Part shown: positions 48,750 through 60,400 of the stretch, piece after piece
How positions within the stretch are numbered: position 1 is the stretch's first letter
How the letters are laid out: each line of letters opens with the position of its first letter
Source of the DNA: Chalara sp. BL73
Taxonomy: Eukaryota; Ascomycota; Leotiomycetes; Helotiales
DNA: 64,000 bases
NCBI GenBank assembly: GCA_918026815.1
Contig: CAKJVC010000171.1
Coordinates: 1 to 64,000, forward strand
Reading direction: 5' to 3'
Made by a program: the position numbers and the translations under genes
The notes under the pieces: model-generated
Seen by the model: only the letters and a program-made list of their open reading frames with translations
Told to the model about the DNA's origin: nothing
The model's database searches: none

Positions 48750-49370
48750 CTATTTCTCTCCAAACTCCTCCCTCCCATCCGCAAAAATCCGATCGTGGTC
48801 CCCCTCATCCCAGCGGATATCCGGCTCGATCCCCGCAAACTTCCACTCGCCCTCCAACTTCCGATACCAGATCGTGCCCTTCCCATGGGCGTGCGCTTTC
48901 GCCGCCACCTCCTTCTTGGTCCCGTCCTTGTACCTCTGGTGCGCGACCCTCATCTGGTGCAGGCCCGTGATCTCCGTGTCGCTGACCTTGATCCATTTCG
49001 TGGACCCGATCAGGTGTTGCGTCTTCAGGAGCGGGTTCCCGAGCACGTGCGGGTCCGACGCCATGCTGACGAAGGCGTCCGCCGGCATGGCTTCCCAGAG
49101 CTTGTTCAGGAAGGAGCGGTAGTCGATCTGGGGAGGTTAGCGCGGAATAAGGAGCGGATGGGGAGGTTTGGGGGTGAGGTACGCGGAGCGTGGGCGCGAT
49201 GCACTTGGAGAGGCGGTCCCAGTCTTTGGTGTCGTAGCTTTCAACCCACTCATATTGTGCGGCTTCGCAGCCTAAGATTTCTTCATCGATTATCAGATTC
49301 AGAAGTTCACAGATCAAATATCTTAGGGTTTTTTTTGACTCATACCTTCATGGGTGGGAAAGATCGTCAT
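48750..49370 (-). CDS. Scytalone-dehydratase-like dehydratase (SnoaL fold), MdpB-type
   Basis: Small alpha+beta-barrel dehydratase of 166 aa with exons on the minus strand 49346-49370, 49183-49280 and 48750-49127. It keeps most of the scytalone dehydratase pocket: SYDTKDWD (Tyr24, Asp25), DYRSF (Tyr44), TQHLIGS (His79) and AHQRYK (His104). With a constant offset of six these equal Tyr30, Asp31, Tyr50, His85 and His110 of the Magnaporthe enzyme. In contrast, the pocket residues Ser129 and Asn131 of that enzyme are Gly123 and Gly125 here ([12 protein letters not shown]). In anthraquinone clusters such as mdp, a relative (MdpB) is thought to dehydrate a reduced emodin-type intermediate; that role fits here better than DHN-melanin synthesis, but is inference. 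The 25-nt first exon yields MTIFPTHE. Confidence 0.85.
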
Positions 49371-50158
49371 GGTGAGAGTTTGGAGGCTTAGACTAGGAGA
49401 AGAGGGCGTGAAGCCTAATTTTTGCAGTGTTGAAAGTGTTCAACGATTTTTTTTTTAAAAAAAGGTAAAAAGTTCTTGGATTTCCAAGTCTTCTTGGCCT
49501 GCCCCTAGGGCTAGGCAATTACTATGCTGAAGGATCTCCCGTGACAGTTGTGCTTCGGAGGTGGCGTCGGGAGTCGGGGCATTCAACCCAGGAACTCGGA
49601 ATATTGCTCGATGCTCACATTCGGCACGCGAAATTGCAACTGCTGATAGGACCTATGCAACTTGCTCTACAGGATGCTTAGATGCAATTGCTACTGGGTC
49701 GCTAATGAAGCCAGGGCTTGTGATATGTACCAGTCGTCAAAGAAAGAGTAAGAGGTTAGATTCCCAGTCAAGAAACTTGGTGGTAACGAGTGTCCAATCT
49801 ACAACCCAGTTTGAGAATGGTAAAAAATTCTAAATTTAGGCAAGATCAGAGGGTGCTTTTCAAAAATTTATCATCAATTCGAGGATCTTGGTAATCATAT
49901 GGAGGCCTTCGTGCACATAGGCTATGTCGCATGACCTTGCAGAACAAGGCAAATCATATATACAAAATACATGCAAATATGCGGTTACGGTTGCGGTGAC
50001 TCGATATAGTATTTTCTCCGGCTTTTACAAATGGTCAGAAACTCTGCTCACTAGAGACGCCTTAGACCTATATATATGAACAATGCTCCTGCTACACTTC
50101 CTCCAAGCCAACCAGAATGAAATGACGTCCTATTCGCTTTTACTCACGCCGATGTAGC
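49371..50158. other. Intergenic region, promoter of the dehydratase gene
   Basis: Stretch of 788 bp between the dehydratase start and the prenyltransferase 3' end, both on the minus strand. It holds an 18-nt T/A run at 49450-49467 and a TCG-N5-CGA box at 49621. No gene is supported; the frame at 49561-49833 has no recognisable content. Confidence 0.5.
49621..49631. promoter_or_regulatory. Palindromic TCG-N5-CGA box (AflR-type pattern)
   Basis: The sequence TCGGCACGCGA matches the TCG(N5)CGA consensus known for the Zn2Cys6 activator AflR. It lies about 250 bp upstream of the dehydratase ATG. The pattern is expected by chance about once per 4 kb, so a single site is weak evidence. Confidence 0.35.
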
Positions 50159-51543
50159 CTAATAATTCTCATCTCGTCTTCGTGTTGATCTATTTGAAGA
50201 CTTCTCTGGATTGCCCGCTTTCGCAGAAACATAGGTCGTGATATCTAGTTCTCCATTCTTCCTCAGAAGACAACTGATAAACGACTGCAAACCCGTACTC
50301 TCACTCAGCGGTCCATATTCCGACATATTTTCGAGCATATCTAAGTAATTCTGGCCAAAAGCGCCACGTCCACGCACTGTCATCCAGTCCACGATACTCT
50401 GTGCTAGGCCACGATCCTCACGTCCGTAATTGCGCAGCGGGATGTTCAGTTTGATCTCAGGAGTATCATAGCCTGGTGCGATATCAAAATAGTACACAAA
50501 TCCTGGCATCAGTGCCGGTTGTTCGTCTCCTGTGACCGTAAGCTGGTATCGTGCGGAAGCTGCTACGTGCTTGTCCTCAGGAAAGTCGGATGGGAGAGCG
50601 AGAACAGTTTTAATCAGATCTTGCAAATCGGCAAGTTGTTCAGTAAGCTGGGAACTACCGACTTCCCCTCCAAGAGTCATTATCTCCTTGACTGATGCGA
50701 AGCTGGTGTGTGGTGTGTTGAAATACCATTTCATGCGTGCTTTGGAAGGCGCCACATTATCTGGGCTTATACTGAAAGGGTTCAATAATTTCCCTTCGGG
50801 GTTGTTCGCTAAAAAGTTATGAAGGAGGGCCCTAGCCTTATTGTTAGGGGCCAACTCTCGAATGGAGTTTTCCCAATCTTGAATTTTAAGAACTTTTTGA
50901 AGTTGGCCCAGCTTGCGTGGCTGGAAATATGTCTTGAATCTTATATCTTTCTTTCGTGAGAACTCGGCAGCGATAAGAATGGTTGTGAATAGAGGCGATT
51001 GGCGACCGCACACTGCTTCTTGCATGTATTTCGAGTTGTTGTGGTCGTACATGGTGGCAAAAAAATGGTCACCCCAGCTAACATCAACCATTGGCATGGC
51101 GGAAGCAAGACGATGCAGCATTTCCTTTGACGCCAATTGATTTAGTGGATCCAAGATCGTACCTGCAGATTCGCCAATGGGCTCGATATCATATCGAATC
51201 TCGGGCTTGTCGTGAACTGTGTTCCACTTCCAAGAGTACTCGATTGGTGTCCCATCCGGGTTGACTAATGACTTCCATTTTGCGGGATTCGCTGGACCCA
51301 TGTAGGGCACCTGGATTTTATGTGAGGCAAGCACTGAGTTAGGGGAGATGTCCACTTTACCGTCCAGTGATAGTGGAACAACAAGGCTTCATATTGCTTG
51401 TCAATGGCATAATCAGCCGCATCAACCATAACGGCTAAATGGCGCCCAGTAAGGGTCCACCAGTAATCCAGGTCTGGAGTCCGGGATGGCAGAACTTGAT
51501 TTAAGGTTTCCCATGCACAAGTCGACCTTCCATATTGGGACAT
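50159..51543 (-). CDS. DMATS-family aromatic prenyltransferase
   Basis: Soluble ABBA-fold prenyltransferase of 444 aa that attaches a dimethylallyl (or longer) group to an aromatic carbon or oxygen without a DDxxD motif. Exons on the minus strand are 51361-51543 and 50159-51310. Family marks include the N terminus WETLNQVLPSRTPDLDYWW, PYMGPANPAKWKSLVNPDG, the strand IEYSWKWN (carrying the Glu typical for substrate activation in this family), RFKTYFQPRK (basic pyrophosphate-binding residues), MKWYFNTPHTSF and PEIKLNIPLRNYG near the end. It is most like the fungal DMATS members that work on polyketide or indole scaffolds. Next to an aromatic PKS, a polyketide acceptor is the natural guess. The start is divergent from the O-methyltransferase, 525 bp apart, suggesting joint control. 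Confidence 0.9.
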
Positions 51544-52068
51544 CTTGGTTGTATTTTCTGTAGGTGTAATTTTCGGATGGGATCGGCGTGCAGGTGTCTG
51601 TTGTAGACTGTTTATGTAGATATATATATTCTAAGCTTCTATGTTTTACGCAAACTTTCTATGGATGCCTGCTTACGCAGTCAAATTGCTCCTAGAGAAC
51701 GTAGAATGCGTTAACTTTCAATCTAGTCTTGACCACTTGTCAGTTCCAGATACGCCCCCCACACGCCCCCGATCTCCGACTCCCGACTCCCGACTTATGA
51801 TTGACAAGTCGGCTCTTTTTCTGCAAAAATAGATATCTGTGAGATATATTTCGGAAACAATTCATGGCTTGCTTAGAATCATTCAATTGGTAGAAGGGAA
51901 TTCGGATCCTACAGTGGCTTTTTTGTAGCGCGAAGAGTTTAGCTAGAAATATGTATGTTCGCGCCTCTCGCATACGGCACTATACCTTCATTTCTAAGAG
52001 AAAGGTTTCGGCGAAGACTAACGATAACGTAGCAGAATCGGGTCATTATAGTTCTGAAAATATCTAAA
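51544..52068. promoter_or_regulatory. Divergent promoter between prenyltransferase and O-methyltransferase
   Basis: Non-coding 525 bp between two divergent cluster genes. It contains a C-rich run, a short direct repeat (CCGACTCCCGACTCCCGACT around 51776-51795) and a hairpin (51790-51812). No gene fits here. Confidence 0.5.
51790..51812. repeat. Inverted repeat CCGACTT-N9-AAGTCGG
   Basis: Seven-base perfect arms with a nine-base spacer, placed roughly mid-way between the two divergent starts and overlapping the end of the CCGACTC direct repeats. Zn2Cys6 dimers often bind inverted CGG-like half-sites (here CCG..CGG ends), so this is a candidate operator. It could also be chance. Confidence 0.45.
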
Positions 52069-53567
52069 ATGGCGGATATTGAAACCTTGGGAGCCAGCGT
52101 GGCAAGTTTGTCAAAAATTATCGCCGAGAGGCTCGAGGCTGCCAAGTTCCCAAAGCCATCTTTCGGAAAAGACACTCCTGCCGTTTTCCCACCTCAGCCA
52201 GAGATCCAGGAACCACGGCTACAGCTTGTCGAAACTCTCACGGATCTGCTTCTTCTTGCTACAGGTCCTGGTGACTACCATTTCCTCCATGGCGGCCTCT
52301 TTGTAAGAATGTCACTTTTCTTGACTTGTTATATTTAAATTGAAACTGCTTCATGCTTCTTGAATTGTTTTGGAAGTATCTAACATTCTCTAGATCAATC
52401 ATGATGCAACCATTCTTGACCTGCTTAACCAGTTTAACATCTATACAACTGTGCCTCTCGAAGGAGGCGCGACCTATAGTGAAATTGCCAAAGCTACTAA
52501 TATCCCGGAAAATCTGATCAGACGTATTCTCCGTTATGCTTTTACCATGCATATTTTTGCGCCTGAAGCCCCTGGTTCTGAGAGAGTCGTGCATACTTCT
52601 TTCTCTGCACATCCAGCTCGTATTCCGGAGGTGCGCAGTTGGGTAGCACATGCAATTGAAGAGGCCAGACCAGCAGCTGTCAAGGCACCAGAGGCTATAC
52701 GTCGCTTCAATCTTGGAAAGGAAGAAGAATCGCAGGACATGCACGAGACACCATTTGGCCTTTCGTGGCCGCCATTAAGAAACGGGAAACTAGCTGATTT
52801 CTGGAGCGTGGGAGTTGATGATCCACGGGATGCTTGGAGAGTTAAAAGGTTTGGTGAGGCAATGGAAGCGTCAGTCTTGAGTGCGATGGTGCAAGCAGAT
52901 GATGTAGTTGGTAATTTTGACTGGGTGTCGCTGGGCGAGGCTACTGTGGTTGATGTGAGTTCTGAGACCTTTTAATTTGTGTTCGCACATGAAAATTATA
53001 TCTAGCGAAACTCACAACCGAATCCATTACTGATATTGCTGTGCACAGGTTGGCGGATCTGACGGTGCACTTGGCGCTATTCTCGCTCGCAAGTCTGATA
53101 AGCTCAATATTATTGTGCAAGACCTGCCGCGCGTTGAGGCCGAGTTTAATGCAAATAGCCTTATCACGGATGACATCAAATCCCGAGTCAAGTTTCAAGG
53201 ACAGGACTTCTTTAACCCACAACCGCAAAATGCCGATGTTTTCGTACTCAAGCATGTACTGCATAACTGGCCAGATAAATATGCCGTGACGATCCTCAAG
53301 AATTTGGTCGCCAAATTGAACCCTGGTGGCAGAATTGTCATTTGTGACAGTGTGGTGCCATCTGACCAGGACTCACTCCCGCTTAGCGTTCGCAAGGCTA
53401 TTGCAGCGGCTGATATTCAGATGTTTGTGATGCTCAATGCGACCGAGAGAAGAACAGAGGATTGGGAACGCCTGCTGGCCAAAGCTGATTCCCGGCTAAG
53501 ACTGGCAAAAACAACCATTGTGCCAGGTGCAATCGTGAGTCTGGTAGAAGTGGTATTGGATGCATAG
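52069..53567 (+). CDS. SAM-dependent O-methyltransferase
   Basis: Plant/fungal class-II type O-methyltransferase of 437 aa with exons 52069-52302, 52394-52954 and 53049-53567. It has the N-terminal dimerisation/winged-helix part (LEGGATYSEIAKATNIPENL, RRILRYAFTMHIFAPEA), a complete SAM loop split by intron 2 (VVD + VGGSDGALGA, about 263-275), the acidic end of strand 2 (IIVQDLP) and the catalytic His in LKHVLHNWPD (His337). It ends with GGRIVICDSVVP and MLNATERRTEDWERLL. Unlike the AflJ-like paralog in the same cluster, all catalytic features are intact, so it probably methylates a phenol of the polyketide. The exact position is not predictable. Confidence 0.9.
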
Positions 53568-55030
53568 CTAGGAGCCCCGTGTGATGTAGGATGGCATAAA
53601 ATTTACCATTGTTCCCCATAGAACGTAGAACAGAAGTACCACCTACCATTTAACATAGTGGTGGATCAAAATGTTGTACACTATCGATACATGGTGTAAA
53701 TACATTATTAGATCTCTGGCCGTGACTAAACCACGATCGCAGAGAATAGTGGCGGCAGTTGTATAGATATTCATGAAAGGAATATCCTTTAGTGAAGGCG
53801 CAATGCTCATGGTGGTCTTTCAAGACTAGATGTCATTAATCTTCAATTACCTAATCACCGTGGCTGGTACGTCAGGTGTGCCACACACAAAACCAACTTG
53901 TTAAGCTTAAATATTAGTCTCTTAGCAGACATCAGCCTCTTCGATCCATCGAACTTGATCGCAAGACCAATACTAGCATAGGTTTCCATCCTTATCTAGA
54001 TCCTTGGTTAATGCCTTGGGGTAATGGGTATCTCTTTTGACTGATGAGCCCTGCGATGCTAATTATCTCCGCTGACAGCTGGCTGTCAGGATTTCAAATC
54101 AACAGAAAAGACTTCCCATCAACTAATTGCCCTCTTTCTTCGACGCCTCTCATCAACGTACGCGTCTCAGACGAGAATCGTCTTCATATTACCGATCTCC
54201 AGTCTTGGCTGACTGTGCTCGAGTTGCCTAACCCCCCTTGGCTGGCAATGTCAGCCAACAAAGAGTTTCGGCGTTGCACGCCATAGTCGTTGAAGTCTTC
54301 CCGAGCAGGCGGGCAAGTTTGAACCATTCTCGATGTGCATATGCTACCTGCACATGGCCGGTATCCACGTCACCGCAGACTAAATACAGTGACCGCGCTA
54401 GACGATAAGATTGGCTGAGCCGGCGTCAAAAGTCGCGAGCTGTAATGAGATTGATGACTGTGGCTTGGCATTGCAACGCTATCACGTGTTTCTGCTGCAG
54501 TGTGGCGCGGTCCGAGCCCTTGATATTTACTTGGCATTTGACGTCTCATTGGCGGCCCGTCCAATGCTGCTCTCCGAGGTGTTATCCCTGCTTTATTGAT
54601 TTGGCATCCATCTTAATGCTGCTTGCACATGCAACTCTTACCTGAAGCTTACTTGCGGTGCGGTATCCTGCGCGGGAAGGACTCCATACTTGCCTTTTCT
54701 TAGCCCGATCACAAGACTTATGACATTCATTGTCGCATTCTTGTTCCTGACCGCATATGCACGTTGCATTCAGCACCATAACCCGACTCAAGTTTTGGAG
54801 GGTAATAATAATAAATTTCATCGTGGGCCTTCGCTTTCCTCAGCCCCATTGGCGAAATTAACAATATTACGCCGGCATGTAATACGTTCTGGGATATTGT
54901 AGCATATTTCTAAATCTAATTTAAATTAATCGAGTCTATACTCTATCACAGGAGTTACACAAGCAATTTTGTATGTACATTGCCACCCCTGTACGTCATC
55001 TTCCGTAATCCCGAGCTGCAAATATTGATA
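53568..55030. other. Intergenic region, 1.46 kb, between O-methyltransferase and laccase
   Basis: The two genes converge here. No gene is supported; several 60-80 codon frames on both strands have no motif. AT-rich at 54820-55000. Confidence 0.45.
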
Positions 55031-57069
55031 TTATAGCCCACTGTCGATTTGGTCGACAACATCCGACTTGGTATATGCCCACCAGTCCCGACACGTTTGC
55101 GCCATTATTGCTGGAATCTTCATATGGTTCTTGATATCATTCGGGCGTTCCAAGAAATTGATGTACAGACCGTGGCTGGCATGCCATGCAATGTGGCAGT
55201 GAAGCGGCCATACACCAGGATTATCGTTCTCATACTGAATTACAATATGTCCGCTCGCGGCGACCTGCTGAGTATCTCGACGTTGCGGGTTTTCGGGATT
55301 GATGACAGAAACGCCATCGTAATTGCCCATACCCTCATGGACAACATAGAAGTTGTGGCCATGTAAATGCATAGGGTGGCCAGCCAAAGACAGATTGTTG
55401 ATGATTATGCGAATAGACTCGTTTGTGCCAAAGTTCCTGACATTCCAATCTGCCTCGTAAGTCAGATTTCCCTGGTTCGCCAGAAGCAGGATGGGGTTGT
55501 TATAGTTGGCCCGAAAGTGCTGGCCATCCAAGTAGTATTCAAAATGATTGCTTGCGTTAATGCCAAAAGCAATGTCGACGTTCTTGGTCAGGGACGGGAC
55601 AGCAGCTGGTTTGATTGGATACAGAGGCACAGTGACTTCCAGCGGATCATTGCGGCACTGGCCGGGATCTGGCACATCCCACGCGGTGCTGGTTGGAGCT
55701 TTGGTGGTATCAGCACTATCATAGTAAACCGCAGCAACGGCGAATGGTTGGTGGGAGTTGGCGCAAGGAATCGCGATTGAGGCATTTGAGCGCATCCAGA
55801 AGGCAGACTTAGAATCCCCTTGGTTGGCAGTTACAAGGACGTCAGCGCGCTGACCGACGCCCAGAGTGACAACGTTGGTTATATATGGTTGCTAACCTTT
55901 GATTAGCCACGATCAGGTTCTAATTTATTGTGTTGGAACTCACAATCGGGGTATAATCGTTGGCGACCACGGTCAGATTATGACCATCAATGCTGAAACG
56001 TGTTAGGTCTGCAGCTCCTGAATTGATTAGTCGGAGCTTGTAGGTCTTTCCCTTCTTGAACCTGAACTTGGATATTCCTGCATTGCTGGTACATTTGTTT
56101 GTATCGTTGGCGGGCTTAGTTGAGCAGTCGAAGTTCATCTTGCCGTTGATTAACTGGTTATCTGAGTAAGGAGCAGGATTGAAATCTGGATTCCCTAAAG
56201 GAACGAATATGCCCTCCACAACCTGGCGATAGGGCAGATGATACCAGTCCGATAGAAAAACAGGCCCAAGATCAACATCATGCTTCAAAGGGTGGGCGGG
56301 TCCGTGGATGATCATAGGTCCAAAAGCACCGTCTATATCTTATAAGTACCTTACTATTATTTCTTGCGGGCACAAGCACAAACCAGAATATTGCGCAGAG
56401 TAATGAGCGTGGTACCAAGAAGTTCCATAGCTATCAGCCTTGAAGGTATAAGTGAATTTTCCACCTGGTGCAATTGGACACTGCTGCACAGATGGCACCC
56501 CATCAAACCATGGTGTTTCTCGTTGAAGAAGGCCATGCCAGTGCAGAGATGTCCCCTCTTCTGGACCCGTGATTTGGTTACGGACGGTGACTTGGATAGT
56601 ATCGCCCCAATTGGCTTCAATCTGCGGCCCAGGAAATTGCCCGTTTATTAGAATGGCCGGCTTCTCATACCCATCTGGAGCAACGACTGATCGTTTGATA
56701 GTGAAATCGTACTTTCGAATCACTCCAGTATTGGGGATGTCGTTAGGGTTGGTGCCAGTTGATGTTCGTTTGCCCCAGGGATATCCATATGGAAGCGGAT
56801 TGTTTGTGAGAAAAGGCTGAAGGGTAGGCGCATTGAGCGTCCCTAGGAGCGAGACCCTACAAAAAAAATTATGTTAGCATACTTGCAGATTGTCTTGGCT
56901 GCGTGGATGGTGAAACCGATATCCACCGAGATAAACACCCTATAGGGCAGGGTAGATGAGATCTGAGGCTCTGAAAACCTTACCCATTAGTTTTTTCCTG
57001 GCTTAAAGCTGGGATCACATAAAATGCTCCTTTGAGGATCCCATCGATGAGACTGTTGACAGAAGGCAT
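55031..57069 (-). CDS. Ascomycete laccase (multicopper oxidase)
   Basis: Phenol oxidase of 602 aa with exons on the minus strand 56984-57069, 56384-56856, 55944-56332 and 55031-55891. All four copper ligand motifs are intact: HWHG (134-137), [10 protein letters not shown] (177 on), HPMHLHGH (488-495) and [12 protein letters not shown] (547-558). The protein ends in DSGL, the C-terminal plug typical of ascomycete laccases, so it belongs to that subfamily rather than to Fet3-type ferroxidases. The N terminus [20 protein letters not shown] is a poor signal peptide and may be a membrane or weak secretion segment. It is divergent from the PKS with a 415-bp shared promoter, which strongly suggests a cluster role such as phenol coupling or quinone formation. 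Confidence 0.9.
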
Positions 57070-57263
57070 GATGAAGACACCAAAATTGCAGTAATTTGAA
57101 AGAACGTGAAGCTTTGTCCAGGTCACTGAGCCTGAAGAGAATCAAAGTAGTAGAGCAGGCTCGGTAGATTTATGCAATTCTTAGCTAAGACTTTTCGCAA
57201 GCCTTCCAAGAGGCTGAGGCGCAGCAATCACTAAAATGGGGTTGTCCCGATATTTTGATTATG

Positions 57264-57274
57264 TCGCACTCCGA
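57264..57274. promoter_or_regulatory. Palindromic TCG-N5-CGA box (AflR-type pattern) in the laccase/PKS promoter
   Basis: TCGCACTCCGA fits the TCG(N5)CGA consensus of AflR-like Zn2Cys6 activators. It lies about 195 bp from the laccase start and 210 bp from the PKS start, the centre of a divergent promoter, where a cluster activator would be expected to bind. Confidence 0.45.
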
Positions 57275-57484
57275 TGCTCATATTCCACATGTCCTCGGAG
57301 GTCGGCTAGGACACATTATAGCCAATTCCGTTCAGCTTTGACTCATGAGTTATCTAATCCTAAATAATCCTGCCGGATGCCGATGTGAATTGAAATGTAT
57401 TGTATATAGATATTTGAAAGCCCACAAGGTCACAATCAACTTGTACATTACTTCGTTCAGAGTTCAACACCGTATAGAGACACC

Positions 57485-60400
57485 ATGGTCATCTATACCC
57501 CTAGCCGGTCTGATAACGAAGGCGATTCTTCTAAGATAAAGCTTGTTTATTTTAGCAATGAGTTTCCTCATGATGACCTGGAAAATCTACTTCACGAACT
57601 TCACAACCATGCCAAGGACAGGCGACATCCGGTCCTTGCCCGGTTCTTAGAAGAGTCTACACTTGCACTACGTGAAGAAGTTCGGAAATTACCCGCCGCG
57701 CTTAGAGCCTTAATTCCTCCTTTCGAGACGGTTGTGAACTTTGGAGGTTTTGCCGATCTTCGCAAAGGCCAATTGTGTGGTTCGATAGATGGCATCCTCC
57801 TTTGCGTTGTTGAAATAGGAACTCTCATAGGGTAAGATAGTTGAAATAGTAGCTTGGCAATAAATGGTCTGACATTTTTAGATATTTTGAGAACAACCCT
57901 GAGGCATTCAACTTTGATTCTGTCAGCACATCTCTGGCTGGTCTGGGAATCGGACTCTTGGCCACTGCCGCTCTCTCACTAGCTCCGACCGTGGCAGATC
58001 TCCCGCTTGCTGGTGCCCAAGTCGTGAGGCAAGCTTTCCGTCTTGGTGTTTTGGTCGATGAAGTCTCGCAAAACCTGCAACCACGAGACTTGACCGATAC
58101 AAGCGCACCAGATACCTGGGCTTATGTCCTGCCAGAGGTTGATGCAAAGGATGTACAAAAAGAGCTCGATGCAATTCACGCTAAGGAAGTAAGTCTCTTT
58201 ACTATATACTACAAAAAAGCAGGCTCTAATGACTTGACAGAGGACACCAGAAGCTAGTAAGGTGTTTATTAGTGCCTTAAGCGCAACATCTGTCACAATC
58301 AGCGGTCCTCCTGCCAGACTCAAGGGCATATTCCGCACAGCAGATTTCTTCAGGGATCGGAAGTTTGTTGCTTTGCCTGTGTTCGGTGGCTTGTGTCATG
58401 CCAAGCATATCTATACTCAGGGCAACGTAGACCATGTTGTTCGGACACAATCCATGGAGCTGTTAAACTCCAAATTCGCGCCACGAATACCTGTGCACTC
58501 AACTAGCTCAGGACAGCCATTCCCTGCCACCACCGCAACCGAGTTGTTTGATCAAATTATCACTGAGATTCTCACCTGCCCAATTCAATGGGACAATGTC
58601 ATTCAAGGTGTCATTCAACAAGCCATTAATACCGGTGCCTCTGAAGCTGAGGTTATCGTCTTCCGTATCTCGCTCCCTATTCATGATCTTTCAGCTGCTC
58701 TAAAGAAACTCCCAGACTTTGAGGCATCAACAGAGGAACTTATTCCATGGGTACATGAAAAGACTACCGCATATGAAGGCGGCCCAAGAGGCCCATTACA
58801 GTCAAAGATTGCTATCGTTGGTATGTCTTGCCGGATGCCTGGGGGAGCAACCAATACAGAGAAATTTTGGGAATTGCTAGAGAGTGGGCTTGATGTCCAT
58901 AGAAAGATCCCCGCAGACCGATTCGATGTCGATTCTCACTATGATCCTCTTGGCAAGAGAGTGAACGCTAGTCATACACCATATGGCTGCTTTATCGATG
59001 AGCCAGGACTTTTCGATGCTCCTTTTTTTAATATGTCGCCTCGCGAGGCGCAACAAACCGATCCTATGCAGAGACTAGCCTTGGTCACTGCGTATGAAGC
59101 TTTGGAGAGAGCAGGATATGTTGCAAACAGGACTGCCGCCACTGACTTGCATCGAATCGGTACTTTCTATGGCCAAGCCTCTGACGACTATCGTGAGGTA
59201 AATACCGCACAAGAGATTAGCACATACTTCATTCCAGGAGGATGTCGTGCATTCGGACCGGGTCGCATCAACTATTTTTTCAAATTCTCTGGTCCAAGTT
59301 ACAGCATTGATACGGCATGTTCGTCTAGTTTGGCAACCATCCAGACTGCCTGCGCATCACTATGGAATGGAGATACCGATACTGCTGTTGCTGGTGGTAT
59401 GAACGTCTTGACCAACTCTGATGCTTTTGCTGGACTCAGTCACGGCCATTTCTTGTCCAAGACTCCTAACGCTTGCAAAACTTGGGATTCCGAAGCTGAC
59501 GGCTACTGCCGTGCAGATGCTATCGGATCGCTCGTCATGAAGCGTCTTGAGGATGCCGAGGCAGATAATGATAATATCCTTGGTGTCATTCTCGCCGCTG
59601 CTACTAATCATTCCGCTGAGGCTATCTCTATCACTCATCCCCATGCGGGCCATCAAGCGTACTTGGGCAAACTGGTTGCCAACCGAGCCGGCGTTGACCC
59701 ACTAGATGTTGGTTTTGTCGAAATGCATGGTACAGGAACTCAGGCTGGCGACGCGGAAGAGATCCAATCAGTGACAAATGTATATGCCCCGGCTACCAAG
59801 CGTCGAAGCACCAAAAATCCCCTCTACATTGGTGCTGTAAAGGCCAACGTCGGCCACAGTGAGGCTGCCGCTGGCGTGACTGCGCTCATCAAGACACTCC
59901 TCATATTCCAGAAGAATGCTATCCCGCCACACGTCGGCATCAAGAACAGCCTTAACCCCAAGTTTCCAAAAGACTTGGACAAGAGAAATGTCCGCATCCC
60001 GTATGAGAAGACTCCCTGGCCACGGACGGAAGGAAAAAGGCGGGTTGCTGTCGTCAACAACTTCAGCGCAGCAGGGGGAAACACTTCCATCATCCTTGAA
60101 GATGGGCCGATCAAGAAAGTCACCGGGGTGGACCCCAGATCTTCTCATGTCGTCGCCGTCTCGGCCAAGAGTAAGATCTCCTTGAAGGGGAACCTTGAGA
60201 GAATCCTTACATTCCTGGAAGCGAACCCAGATGCAACACTGCCCGACCTCTCCTATTCGCTTACTGCTCGTCGTTACCAACACACCTACCGTGTCGCTTT
60301 CGCTGCTACAGATCTTACACAAGTCAAGAAGCAACTCACTATTGCCTTGAAGAACGTTGACGGCCATAAGCCTATTCCATCTACCGGCCCACCTCCTGTT

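Noticed and set aside
48750..49370. DHN-melanin cluster reading of the dehydratase plus laccase
   Set aside because: The PKS lacks the tandem ACP-TE layout of melanin synthases, no THN reductase is present, and pocket residues differ from melanin SCDs.
48639..49391. Long plus-strand open frame (250 codons) and overlapping 170-codon minus-strand frame over the dehydratase gene
   Set aside because: Both are shadows of the spliced scytalone-dehydratase-like gene; their Arg/Pro-rich translations come from its GC-rich codons in other frames.
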